DNA of 39,682 bases from Candidatus Contendibacter sp. (GCA_008933795.1 WBUJ01000016.1:1-39682); one strand, 5' to 3'. Shown: positions 19,517 to 28,415, counted from the stretch's first letter. Numbers and translations: made by a program. Notes: generated by a model from the sequence alone, not told the origin.

Positions 19517-19655
19517 AGTGGATTGACGCATAAGTTCTGAAGGGTCTGGCTCCCACGCTCCAGCGCGGGAGCCTTGCCCCGTCCCGATGTGGCAACCTCG
19601 CGGGCCGCTGGAGCGTGGGAACGAGAACCGATCAAAACTTTTGCGTCAGCCCACT
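19517..19655. mobile_element. MITE-like repeat element, copy 1
   Basis: A 139-bp element is bounded by near-perfect 24-bp terminal inverted repeats of the form AGTGG-R-Y-TGACGCA-W-AAGTT-Y-TGA. Inside is a second inverted repeat, TCCCACGCTCCAGCG and its complement, that can fold into a long hairpin. No gene fits inside. A second copy lies in inverted orientation at 22580-22720. The short length, terminal repeats and lack of coding suggest a miniature inverted-repeat element moved by a transposase elsewhere. No obvious target duplication is seen. Confidence 0.7.
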
Positions 19656-19820
19656 AGGTCAATCAATATCTTACCATGCTTGCAAACGTCAACCAGGGTG
19701 GGTGACTCAAGACTCGCGCCACGCACGGAAAATACCAAACCCCTGCGATTAAATGTCCTAGACTTCTAGTCAGGTGAAACGGTGCCCACGGCATCAACTG
19801 TCTCAAAGGAGAAGCTTTCG

Positions 19821-21654
19821 ATGCGCATGGTGTCGGTGTGGTTTGCGGTGCTACTCGTCGTGGCCGGTCTCTTTTCGCTGGGAGCACAGGCAGCCGTGAC
19901 GCCCGCAATTCAGACCTCGAATCTGCCACGCGAGGAGGCTTTCATCGGGTTCGCGGGCGCTAGCTGGAAGGGAACCATCGGTTGGAGTTTCACGGTTGGC
20001 GCGAACCCGATCACGGTATCGCAACTGGGCATTTACGACAGCGGCGGCAATGGCTTGGCCGAGTCGCACCAGATTGGTCTCTGGACAGGTGACGGCAGCT
20101 CGTTGCTGAGGTCGACGACGGTCCCCGCCGGCACATCCGCCACGCTGTCAGGCGCTTATCGGTACGTCCCGATCACGCCGGTCCCCTTGAACGCGGGACA
20201 GACCTACGTCATCGGCGCCTTCTATTCGGTTAACAGTGGCGACAACATCCTTCTTGTCCAGCTCTCAAAGCTATGCCCCGCAACTGAGTTTCACCCAGTC
20301 GCGACAGAGTCAACTTGGATCCGGCATAATGTTCGGATTCCCCAACCTCGACGCCGGACTTTCACAAGGTATATTCGGGCCGAATTTCATGCTGGACTGC
20401 TCCGTCACCACCGTGGTTACCACTGCCGCGGATAGTGGCGCCGATTCGCTGCGGCAGGCTATCGCCGACGCGTGCCCGGGCGGCACGATCACCTTTGACG
20501 CCAGCCTGAATGGCCAGACCATTACCCTGACTAGCGGCGAACTGGTGATCAACAGAAACCTGACGATTACCGGGCCGGGCGCGAATTTGCTGGCGGTGAG
20601 TGGCAACAACGCCTCGCGGGTGTTCAACATCGGCGCGGGGGCCACGGTCACCCTCCAGCGATTCACAGTGAGCAATGGCCGAGATGCGGACGCTGGTGGC
20701 ATTCGCAATGCCGGCGTTCTCACCGTGCGCGACAGCGCTTTTACCGGCAACAGCCCAACCAATAGCAGAAGCGCCGCCATTTACAATACCGGCACGCTCA
20801 CGGTAGCCAACAGCACCTTCACCGGCAACAGTGGCGCCACTTACGGGATCATCGGGGCATTCGGCGCCTCGGGTCCGCTGACCTTGGAACAGGTCACGCT
20901 GAGCGGCAACACCGGCCGTGGGGTAGTCAGTCATAATTCCGGCGCGGCAACCTTGCGCTACGTCACCCTCGCGCAGTCGAACAACGCCACGGCGGTATTC
21001 GCCGTCGGCCAAGCGATCCGCCTGGAAAGCAGCATCATCGCCAGCGCCAGCGGTGGCAGCGCCTGCGAAACCATATCCGGCAGTTTCGCTTCCTGTGGCT
21101 ACAACCTCATCAGCGACGCCACTTGCGCCTTGAGCAGTGGGACGATTACTGTCCGGGGGGTAGTCAGCGCCGGTGCGGATGTTTCCCTGACCAGCGCCGT
21201 CTTTCTGGCGGCCCAAGGCGCTCCAGCCAGTCCGCCCGACCTGCCACCCGGCGTCGGTTTCCCCTATGGCCTGTTCGCCTTCGCCGTCACGGGTCTGCCC
21301 ACCACGGGTGCCCCGGCCAGCGTTACCTTTACCCTGACCTATCCCGACCCTCTGCCGGCTGGCACACCGTACTGGAAATACGGCCGGACTGCGGCGCAGC
21401 CCACGTTCCACTGGTACAGCCTGCCGACCGCCACCAACAATAACCAGATCACCTTCTCGGTGACCGACGGCGGTCAAGGCGACAACGACCTAACCTTCGA
21501 CGGTTCGATCACCGATCCGGGGGGGCCCGGCTTCAGCATCGGCGCGGTCAGCATTCCCACCCTCTCCGAGTGGGCGCTGCTATTGCTGGCCCTGTTACTG
21601 GGCGGGATTGCCGCAATGCCACGGTTTAGGCACTGGCCCCCATCGCGGCGATAG
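19821..21654 (+). pseudogene. IPTL-CTERM surface protein with beta-helix domain, frameshifted
   Basis: The protein has a signal peptide (MRMVSVWFAVLLVVAGL...AQA), an N-terminal domain of the kind that follows exported repeat proteins (SQLGIYDSGGNGLAESHQIG, then RYVPITPVPLNAGQTYVIGA), and then continues in another frame. The second frame carries GPNFMLDCSV, an ADSGADSLRQAIADACPGGT segment that starts parallel beta-helix repeats, N/T/S/G-rich repeats, and a C-terminal IPTLSEWALLLLALLLGGIA sorting motif of the IPTL-CTERM type. The switch between about 20245 and 20275 requires skipping one base. This is a one-base insertion in the gene or an assembly error; a programmed shift is unlikely as no slippery run is visible. 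AAGGAG precedes the ATG. Confidence 0.75.
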
Positions 21655-21691
21655 TCGCCGCCAGTCTTTATTCTGGGTTGAGGAGAGTGAA

Positions 21692-22561
21692 ATGAACGCC
21701 ATCCAGCACCTGCTTTTACCGAAGACCAGCGATATCGGCTTTCCCGTCCAGCGGCTCCTGCCGGCGACGGAGGTTCAATCGGTCGGTCCGTTCGTCTTTT
21801 TCGATCACATGGGTCCCGCGCGCTTCGCCCGCGAGGGGACAGCGGGCGACGTGCGGCCGCATCCACACATCGGTCTGGCCACCGTGACCTATCTCTACTC
21901 CGGCGCGATGATGCACCGCGACAGCCTGGGCTACGTCCAGCGCATCGAACCGGGCGCGATCAATCTGATGGCGGCCGGACGCGGCATCGTCCATTCGGAG
22001 CGGGTGCCGGCCGACGTTCGAGCCGATCAGGTCGCGGTGCGGGGCATCCAAATCTGGCTGGCGTTGCCGGCCGAACGCGAGGAGATGGAACCCGCGTTTC
22101 ATCACTATCCGGCGGAAATGTTACCTGCCATCGCGTTCCGGGGCGTGTCGCTGCAACTGCTGATCGGCGCAGCGTTCGGGCTCCGCTCGCCGGTCGTCGC
22201 CTATTCCCCCACCTTCCAGGCCGACGTGAAGCTGGCCGAGGGCGGGGCGCTGGCACTGCCGCCGGATTACCCGGAACGCGGGGTTTATCTGACCGAAGGA
22301 CAACTGACGGTCGAGGATGAGCCGCTGGCAACCGGGCAACTGGCGGTGCTGAAGCCAGGTCGGACGGTGCGCCTGGAAGCGCGAACGCCGGTTCGCCTGA
22401 TGCTGCTGGGTGGTGCGCCGCTGGACGGCAAACGGTTCATTTATTGGAACTTCGTGGCGCGCACGCGGGAGCGCATCGAAGCGGCCAAGGCCGACTGGGC
22501 GGAAGGGCGTTTCGCTCCGGTTCCAGGCGAAACCGAGTTCATTCCCGCGCCGTGGCGCTAG
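21692..22561 (+). CDS. Pirin family protein
   Basis: The 289-residue bicupin has the pirin metal site HPHIGLATVTYLYSG plus GRGIVHSE, giving the three-His/one-Glu iron ligands of the N-terminal cupin. It starts FPVQRLLP, with GPFVFFDHMGP typical of pirins. Members act as quercetin 2,3-dioxygenases or redox-sensitive regulators; which applies here is unknown. GAGGAGAG precedes the ATG. The stop codon TAG falls within a 24-bp sequence that is repeated at the end of the next gene. Confidence 0.9.
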   Translation: MNAIQHLLLPKTSDIGFPVQRLLPATEVQSVGPFVFFDHMGPARFAREGTAGDVRPHPHIGLATVTYLYSGAMMHRDSLGYVQRIEPGAINLMAAGRGIVHSERVPADVRADQVAVRGIQIWLALPAEREEMEPAFHHYPAEMLPAIAFRGVSLQLLIGAAFGLRSPVVAYSPTFQADVKLAEGGALALPPDYPERGVYLTEGQLTVEDEPLATGQLAVLKPGRTVRLEARTPVRLMLLGGAPLDGKRFIYWNFVARTRERIEAAKADWAEGRFAPVPGETEFIPAPWR

Positions 22562-22742
22562 CAGTGTTTGAGCCAGCATTTTGATCGGTTCTCCAGCGTG
22601 GGAATGCGTCCGGAATCGCTCCGGCGGCCCGCGAGGTTGCAACCTCGGGACGGGGCGGGGCTCCCGCGCTGGAGCGTGGGAGCCAGACCCTACCGGTCAG
22701 AATTCATGCGTCAATCCACTAGCGATGTTCAAGCCAGCATTT
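22558..22742. repeat. 24-bp imperfect direct repeat flanking MITE copy 2
   Basis: The 24 bases at 22558-22581 and 22719-22742 match at 20 positions (CTAGC-xx-TGTT-xx-AGCCAGCATTT). The left copy contains the pirin stop, the right copy the stop of the minus-strand anti-sigma gene. It may be a target duplication or a trace of rearrangement at insertion. Confidence 0.5.
22580..22720. mobile_element. MITE-like repeat element, copy 2 (inverted)
   Basis: The reverse complement of this segment matches copy 1 through most of its length, including the left terminal repeat (AGTGGATTGACGCAT, read on the minus strand) and the hairpin-forming core. The other terminal repeat is eroded or replaced. It lies between the pirin stop and the anti-sigma gene end. 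Confidence 0.65.
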
Positions 22743-23283
22743 CTGGCCGCAACTGGCCACGGAGGAATACCACGCCGCCGTTGCGGGTGGAGATCGGCGC
22801 GTGCCGCGAGCCGGGCAGCGCCGCGTGATAGTCGCCTTGACTGTAGGCGCGGTCGCCGATCAGCATGTCGCCATCCAGTAACAGACATTCCTCCAGAGCG
22901 TGGTGATCGTGCGCCGGAAGTTGGCAACCCGGCGCCAGCCGCAGCAAAAACGACTGGAAGCCAGCTTCCCGGTCCACCAGCAGCAGCTTGATTTCCAAAC
23001 CTGGCGCCAGCATCCGCCATTCGCCTTCCCGCTCGCGCACGGTCACGGTCGCGGGCGGCCCCGCCTCGTCCAGCGCCGCCTCGATGGCGTCCCAGACCGA
23101 TGCGCGGGGTTCCACCTCTGGCACGCTGGCCGCCAGCGGAGTCAGGCGCCGTTCCCAGGCGGCAACTTGCCGCTGCAATTCCGGGTTGCGGGCCAGGTTT
23201 GCTTCGAACTCGGCCAGTTCCGACCCGCTCAGCGCGCCGAGCACATAATCGCCCGCCAAGCTTTCGGCTTCGTTCCGGTTCAT
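22729..23283 (-). CDS. Cupin anti-sigma factor (ChrR/RskA-like)
   Basis: The 184-residue protein has an N-terminal anti-sigma-type helical segment (LAGDYVLGALSGSELAEFEANLARNPEL, about 9-36) but without the His-x3-Cys-x2-Cys zinc motif of ZAS anti-sigma proteins. Its C-terminal cupin domain contains PGCQLPAHDHHALEE, with His125, His127/128, Glu131 and His161 as likely metal ligands, as in ChrR. Its ATG overlaps the sigma-factor stop (ATGA), so the two are translated together, as expected for a sigma/anti-sigma pair. It probably holds the sigma factor inactive until an oxidative or chemical signal changes the cupin metal site. The 3' end carries a 24-bp repeat. Confidence 0.82.
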   Translation of the reverse strand: MNRNEAESLAGDYVLGALSGSELAEFEANLARNPELQRQVAAWERRLTPLAASVPEVEPRASVWDAIEAALDEAGPPATVTVREREGEWRMLAPGLEIKLLLVDREAGFQSFLLRLAPGCQLPAHDHHALEECLLLDGDMLIGDRAYSQGDYHAALPGSRHAPISTRNGGVVFLRGQLRPEMLA

Positions 23284-23852
23284 GATTCCAGGCACCCCTT
23301 CAGTTGCAGCAAACCCCGCCGTACCCAGCTTTTGACCGTGCCCAGCGGAGTTTGTAACCGCGCCGCCAGTTCCTCATGGCTGAGACCGTGGAAAAAAGCC
23401 AGCCCGATGGCTTGGGATTGATCGGTGGACAGGCGCCGCAGACACTCCTGAATGGCGTGAGCCAAGTGATCGACCGACAGCGAGGGTTGGGGATCGGGTA
23501 TTTGCAAGGCTTCCTCGTCCAGTGGCTCGGCATGGACTTCCGCCGCCCGCCGTCGCCGTTGGCGCAACATCTCGATGGCCCGGTGGCGGGTGATGGCCAT
23601 GAGCCAGACCAGGACCGGCGCCCGTCCAGGCTGGTATTGCCCGGCGGTGCGCCAAACGGCCAGATAGGCTTCCTGCAAGACATCCTCCGCCGCCTCCTGC
23701 TGGCGCAGCAACGCCAGCACGATCCCGTACAGGCGGCCTCGGGTGAGTCGATACAATTCCGCGAACGCTTGGCGGTCGCCGCGCGCGGTGGCCGCCAACA
23801 GGTCGGCCAGCGGATCGGACTGAGGGGGCAACGATTGACGGGCCAAGTCCAC
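23280..23852 (-). CDS. ECF-type RNA polymerase sigma factor
   Basis: This protein of about 190 residues has sigma region 2 (LYRLTRGRLYGIVLALLRQQ; EDVLQEAYLAVWRTAGQYQ; LVWLMAITRHRAIEMLRQRRR) and region 4 (LSTDQSQAIGLAFFHGLSHE; AARLQTPLGTVKSWVRRGL), and no region 1.1 or 3, as in ECF sigma factors. It resembles SigK-type factors. It would direct transcription of its own operon and a small regulon when released by the cupin anti-sigma protein. The start is uncertain: GTG at 23852 is preferred because the conserved part begins soon after; an upstream frame reaches 23966. Confidence 0.88.
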   Translation of the reverse strand: MDLARQSLPPQSDPLADLLAATARGDRQAFAELYRLTRGRLYGIVLALLRQQEAAEDVLQEAYLAVWRTAGQYQPGRAPVLVWLMAITRHRAIEMLRQRRRRAAEVHAEPLDEEALQIPDPQPSLSVDHLAHAIQECLRRLSTDQSQAIGLAFFHGLSHEELAARLQTPLGTVKSWVRRGLLQLKGCLES

Positions 23853-23981
23853 GGCGCTTTGCCTGCTCTCGGTATTGTGGCGCTGGGATTCTAGCCGGCC
23901 CCACCGCGCGCGGCAACGCTGCCCGGCTGGCGGGGAAGAGCAATATGTTGCTCGCGCGCATGGCATGTTTCTGGAACACCG

Positions 23982-24431
23982 TCAGCGGGTCACGATGTCC
24001 TTGCGCATCGGTCCCAGCAGCGCCAACAATTCCTGTTGCTCTTTCGCCGGAACCTTGTACTTGTCGAGGCTCTTGACCAGGTCCTCCACCAGGGCGTTGA
24101 ACTGCGGGTCGTTGATGCCCATGCCGGCATGAGCCGTCTTCATGTCTCGTCCGATGTAGGCGCAGGGTCCGCCGGCGCCGGCGCAAATCTGTTCGGCCAA
24201 CAGGCGCTTGAGCCGGGGAATATTGGATTGAGCGAAGAACACGTTGATGCGCTTGTCGGCGGCGACGTTGGCGACGAAATCGTCCACCACCGCGTTGATC
24301 GCAGGCTGTCCGCCCAGGCGCTCGTACAGGGTCGAGCTTTTGGCCGGGGTTGGCGAGTGCGCGGCGCAGGCGGCCAGCGCCAGGGCACCTACGAGGGGCA
24401 GCAAACGATGGAAACGAGCGAAAGCGAACAT
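23982..24431 (-). CDS. Group 1 truncated haemoglobin, lipoprotein form
   Basis: The 149-residue protein has a lipobox LALAAC with Cys22 for lipid attachment, then a truncated globin (YERLGGQPAINAVVDDFV at about 36-53, and the proximal His101 in MKTAHAGMGI). Group 1 truncated haemoglobins bind O2, NO or CO. The signal places the haem on the periplasmic side of a membrane, unlike most family members. GGGAGAG precedes the ATG. It lies between hupE and the sigma factor gene, probably in the same transcript. Confidence 0.85.
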   Translation of the reverse strand: MFAFARFHRLLPLVGALALAACAAHSPTPAKSSTLYERLGGQPAINAVVDDFVANVAADKRINVFFAQSNIPRLKRLLAEQICAGAGGPCAYIGRDMKTAHAGMGINDPQFNALVEDLVKSLDKYKVPAKEQQELLALLGPMRKDIVTR

Positions 24432-24457
24432 GACGGTACTCTCCCTCTGGGTTGGGT

Positions 24458-25666
24458 TCAGGTTGGGTTGGAAAAAACGTTGATATTCAAGCCCCGCTCC
24501 AGGCACCAGATCAGGGCGAGCAGGGCGACGGCGGCCGAGCCCACCGGCAGCGCCAGCCGCCGGTACAGCCAAGTTTGGCGCAGGGCGAAAGCCAGCGGCA
24601 GCACCATCGCGACGATGGTCAGTTGCCCGGCTTCGACGCCCAGGTTGAAGCTGGCCAGCGCCAGCGCCAATGCGTCCCTGGGCAAACCCAATTCCCACAA
24701 CACGCTGGCGAAACCGAAGCCATGGATCAGTCCCAGCCCGAACGCCAGTAGCCAGCGCCGCGTCGTCACCAGCGGGAACAGGTTGTTCAGCGCCGCCAGC
24801 ACGATGGTGAACGCGATCACCGTTTCCACCAGCCGGCTGGGCAGATTCACCACCCCCAGCACCGCCAGGCTTAGCGTCAGCGAATGGGCGAGGGTAAAAG
24901 CGGTCACGATGCCGGCGGTTTCCAGCAGTACCGTCCGCAGCGCCATCGCCGGTCGCCAGCGACCGTTTTCCCGCCATAGCACCGCCGGCAGCAGCAAGGC
25001 CAGCAAAAACAGGATGTGATCGAAACCGAGGGGCAGGATGTGGGTAAAGCCGAGCGCGAGATAGCGCCAGGCGGTGTCGAGTCGATCGACGGGCGGCGTG
25101 GGCGATGTCAGGGCAAACGGGGTGCTGGTCTGGCTGCCTTCTAGCCATTCGGTGGTGGCTTCCTTGGAGTCAGCGCCTTGGATCGTCAAGGCGTAAGACG
25201 CGAACGTCCACCCATAACTCCAGGTAAAGTGGCGCGCATCCGGAGGGATCCGGCCGGTCAATCGGATGGTCGCCACGGCAGGCGACAGGGCGTCGGCGCC
25301 GGGCACGACCGCATAGGAGATCGCGGGACGAACGTCCTGGGCATCGAACGCCAGCTTCACTCGCTGGCGAAATGGCTCGTCAAAACTTGCGAACACGGAC
25401 TGGAGACAAGCCGGACAGGTGTCGAGGGGTAGGGAGCCACCGGCCGAGGCTTTGAGTTTTTCGGCGAGCGCCGCCGCATCCGTCACGATTTCAACCTGGT
25501 ACGTCTGGCCTTCCTGAAAAAGGACCGACACGCGCGTGGCGCCGATCTCATGGGCGCGCACCGTTACGCCGCTCAGAAGCGCGACGACGAGGGCGCACAA
25601 GGCCAGATGGACCAGATGCCCGCGCTGCGAGACGGAAGACGTGACGCCGAAGATATTCGTCAGCAT
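24458..25666 (-). CDS. HupE/UreJ family membrane protein with periplasmic N-terminal domain
   Basis: The 402-residue protein has a signal or anchor segment, an N-terminal beta-rich region (about 40-200) with a DTCPAC motif, then six to seven hydrophobic helices starting with the family segment LALGFTHILPLGFDHILFLLAL. A GLIHGFGFASVLWELG segment follows later. Members of this family are proposed metal (Ni/Co) permeases, but the version with a long extracytoplasmic domain is not well characterised. It sits between a DUF4198 gene and a haemoglobin gene with short gaps. A role in metal or haem supply is inference. Confidence 0.85.
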   Translation of the reverse strand: MLTNIFGVTSSVSQRGHLVHLALCALVVALLSGVTVRAHEIGATRVSVLFQEGQTYQVEIVTDAAALAEKLKASAGGSLPLDTCPACLQSVFASFDEPFRQRVKLAFDAQDVRPAISYAVVPGADALSPAVATIRLTGRIPPDARHFTWSYGWTFASYALTIQGADSKEATTEWLEGSQTSTPFALTSPTPPVDRLDTAWRYLALGFTHILPLGFDHILFLLALLLPAVLWRENGRWRPAMALRTVLLETAGIVTAFTLAHSLTLSLAVLGVVNLPSRLVETVIAFTIVLAALNNLFPLVTTRRWLLAFGLGLIHGFGFASVLWELGLPRDALALALASFNLGVEAGQLTIVAMVLPLAFALRQTWLYRRLALPVGSAAVALLALIWCLERGLNINVFSNPT

Positions 25667-25695
25667 TGCCTGTGATCCTTGTGTTCTTTAAGCCT

Positions 25696-26529
25696 TTAAT
25701 GGCCTTGGGCGATCTTGGGTTGCCGTTCGAACGTCAACGACGCCCAAAAGCTCGCCCACTCGGCCTGGGAGCCAGCCGCCGCTGGAACCATATGCACGGC
25801 TTTAATCAACCACATTCCATTCGGTCGCAACCGAAATCGCACCCGGCCGGCGGCATCGGTGCGAGTCGCCAGCTTCTCGGATGGATTCAACCGGTTCATG
25901 GCAACGACCAGTGCATCCGCGAGCGGGCGGTCCTCATACGTTAAGCGCAGGGGAAGATCCTCATCGGCGCCGAGTCCGTATGGATTCCGTTCGGCTACCA
26001 GTTCGAGGGTAAACCCGAGGGGGCGGTCGCCTTGGGCCGCGCTCGGCGTTCCTGACAGCACCAGGCTTTTCGCGCAACGTGAAAAAAGTTCGCGAGCGCT
26101 CGCTTCGGTTTCATTGCGGCGGGCTCGCAGCGCCGCGATCGTCTCAAGCCCTTCTTCCCGCAAATACCGATTGAATTTTTCCGCCGGCAATTCAACCGCG
26201 CTCGGATGGCTGTGATAGCCGATGACGAGCAAGCCCGGCAGATCCGAGCGCAAGAAACCCGCCGGATCGACGCCGTCTCGGCCAACGACCGGTTTACGTC
26301 CGGTCGTATCCTCGAAAACAAACTGATTGATGAGTGAGGCATTGCGCGGCAGCGGATCCCCGAGCAGGTCCTGCCCGACACGTAACCGCACGCCGACCAA
26401 CTGACCAGGTTCCGGAGAGAACGTCGTTGGCTCAATCCACAGATCGTGGGCGAGCAGCGGCGAACTGCTCAAGACGATGGCCGCTATCGCTAGCGGCAGA
26501 CGAAACCTCGCCCATCCTAAACGTGACAT
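25696..26529 (-). CDS. DUF4198-family periplasmic protein
   Basis: The 277-residue protein has a signal peptide ending at LLAHDLWIEPTTFSPEPGQ, the typical mature start of DUF4198 proteins (His-Asp-x-W after the cleavage). Its C-terminal part contains a beta-sandwich repeat with DAAGRVRFRLRPNGMWLIKA, where a Gly/Arg-rich turn is followed by a strand. Proteins of this family are often placed near metal transporters and are proposed metal-binding chaperones. GGAGACCGAGG precedes the ATG. It is in a run with HupE and DUF4331. Confidence 0.8.
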   Translation of the reverse strand: MSRLGWARFRLPLAIAAIVLSSSPLLAHDLWIEPTTFSPEPGQLVGVRLRVGQDLLGDPLPRNASLINQFVFEDTTGRKPVVGRDGVDPAGFLRSDLPGLLVIGYHSHPSAVELPAEKFNRYLREEGLETIAALRARRNETEASARELFSRCAKSLVLSGTPSAAQGDRPLGFTLELVAERNPYGLGADEDLPLRLTYEDRPLADALVVAMNRLNPSEKLATRTDAAGRVRFRLRPNGMWLIKAVHMVPAAAGSQAEWASFWASLTFERQPKIAQGH

Positions 26530-26599
26530 CCTCGGTCTCCTGGGACGGGCCCCAACCGGGGACCCGTCTCCATGCAGTCGTGGATCGGATGAATCAATT

Positions 26600-28177
26600 T
26601 TAAGGAGTAGGCGGCGGCGGGGTTTGTTCGGTCGGAACATTGATGCCGCCATGCCCCTGGTAGAGACCCTGGTGAGCCGGGGCCAGGAACGGGAATCGGT
26701 CGAGATAGTCCTTGTCGTTGACTTCGATGCCCTTGGCTAGGCCGGCCGCCGGGTTACCCGCCACGATCAGGCCGATCAGCACGCTATTCACATTCACCTG
26801 ATTGCGGTTCGGCGCGGCGCCACCGCCAAGGCGACGCCCATTGGGGAAGCTCGAATCGATGGCGGCGTCGAGGGTGATGACGTCACCGGTGAAGCCGTCG
26901 GCGACCGGGATGGGCCGACCCAAGTTGATCGCGTTGATGATGTCAGTGCGGGGCCCTTTGAGTGTGGTCACAGTACCCGCAGGCACCCCCAGAGCCTTGT
27001 AGATACCGAGCGCCTCGGCGTCGCGCACCAACACCGGGAACAGGATGTCGGCGCCGAAGTTGGTCACGTCCTTGAGGGGGCTGCTGCGCAGGTAGCGGGT
27101 CTGACGCTGAGTCCCAACGAGGCCGGCGTTGAAGAGCGGCAGGGCGTTTCGACCGACCTGCACGAAGGCGCCGGACCCCTTGAGACCGGTGATGATGTTG
27201 CTGGGATCGACGCTCTGCATTCTTTGACGGCTAATGCTCGACCATACCCGGAGTAGACTGTCGGTCGAGTCGGCCTTGAGCACGCCGTTGTGTGGGATGC
27301 CTTGTGGGAAGATGTCGCTGATCGGGATTTCGAGGGCGATCGAAAAGAGGTTGAAACCCGTGAACACGTCTTTGCCCGGCGGGCGGCGCGCGCCCGGAAT
27401 TCCGCCGAGATCGTCGGTGTTCAAGTTGACCAAGTCGAAAATACCCTTCTCATCAAGCTGATAGGGGTCGTCGAACTGGCCGGCGATGACCCGCCCCCCG
27501 TTCCCAAGCGGGTGGATGAAGGTGTCGACGAAAGCTTGATCGTAGAGACCCACTTCACGGCTGGTGGGATCCCCGGAATCGTAACCGGCGAAAGCACCGA
27601 GACCGTAGACGAGCCGGTCGGTCTGTGGGCCGTGGTTGTTCGGGAGGACGGGGAGATCCTTGCCGAGGACGACGACTCGCCTGTCAAAACCGTCCCCATC
27701 GAGATCGCCATCCCCATCGCTATCGTCATCCAGGTTTCCACCTTTCAAGGGCACGGTTCGGCTGACCGTCATGGTTTCGGCGCCGCCGGTGAGTTGCCAG
27801 AGTAGCTCGTTGCCGCCGCCCAGAGCATCCGTGGAACTGGGAGGCGCCTCGGGCGTCAGCGTATTCTTGAACTCGACGCGATACACCAGTTTGTCCTTGA
27901 GGCTCGCACCGATTCCGATGTGGAACTCATAGCGGTAGCCGTTGCAGGCGCGCAGGCCCTGGTTACCTTGACCCGGCTCGTGGAGCGGGTTGAAATTCAT
28001 GATGAGGTAGAGCTTGTCGTGCGAGCCGGGCGACACCCAGGCGTAAGTGTCGGTGTTGTCGGCGCAGGGCTCGTTGAGGATCGCCAACGCCTCGCGGTGG
28101 CTCGAGCCATGCGCGGTCAATCCGGTCGCGGTGAATAGCGCTGTTGCGAACAAAACTTGGAGTAACGGTTTGGGCAT
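26600..28177 (-). CDS. DUF4331 secreted protein with acidic calcium-type insert
   Basis: The 525-residue protein has a signal peptide (MPKPLLQVLFATALFTATGLTA) and begins with HGSSHREALAILNEPCADNT, then DTYAWVSPG, the DUF4331 signature. Residues about 150-163 (a run of Asp with alternating Gly/Ser) form an acidic insert like thrombospondin-type or EF-like calcium repeats. The C terminus ends in a Pro-rich tail (TEQTPPPPTP). Function of DUF4331 is unknown; homologues are often linked to ECF sigma factors. It is the first gene of the operon; GAGGAAG precedes the ATG. Confidence 0.88.
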   Translation of the reverse strand: MPKPLLQVLFATALFTATGLTAHGSSHREALAILNEPCADNTDTYAWVSPGSHDKLYLIMNFNPLHEPGQGNQGLRACNGYRYEFHIGIGASLKDKLVYRVEFKNTLTPEAPPSSTDALGGGNELLWQLTGGAETMTVSRTVPLKGGNLDDDSDGDGDLDGDGFDRRVVVLGKDLPVLPNNHGPQTDRLVYGLGAFAGYDSGDPTSREVGLYDQAFVDTFIHPLGNGGRVIAGQFDDPYQLDEKGIFDLVNLNTDDLGGIPGARRPPGKDVFTGFNLFSIALEIPISDIFPQGIPHNGVLKADSTDSLLRVWSSISRQRMQSVDPSNIITGLKGSGAFVQVGRNALPLFNAGLVGTQRQTRYLRSSPLKDVTNFGADILFPVLVRDAEALGIYKALGVPAGTVTTLKGPRTDIINAINLGRPIPVADGFTGDVITLDAAIDSSFPNGRRLGGGAAPNRNQVNVNSVLIGLIVAGNPAAGLAKGIEVNDKDYLDRFPFLAPAHQGLYQGHGGINVPTEQTPPPPTP

Positions 28178-28415
28178 GACAATACTTCCTCGGTAAACGG
28201 ATGGATGAAGCGATGCGCGGAGCGTCGCCTCGCGTGAAGCGCGAGCCGCTTCACTCTGTCATGCGCCAACCAGCACGATTTGGATGAGGGTCGGCGAAAA
28301 AAAACTTGTCGATGCCGTCCCGCCTTCTTGCGCCGAACCGACCACGGGCTAAAAAATCACGACTGACTCCTTGCCAACCCCGCCGCCTTTGGTTACTCTT
28401 CCGCGCCTATCGCTT
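28178..28415 (-). promoter_or_regulatory. Leader and promoter region of the DUF4331 operon, with hairpin
   Basis: No gene is seen. An 8-bp stem GTGAAGCG/CGCTTCAC (28234-28241 and 28247-28254) lies about 60 bp upstream of the DUF4331 start and may be a regulator site or leader structure. An ECF-type promoter should lie here, but I cannot assign its boxes. Confidence 0.4.
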
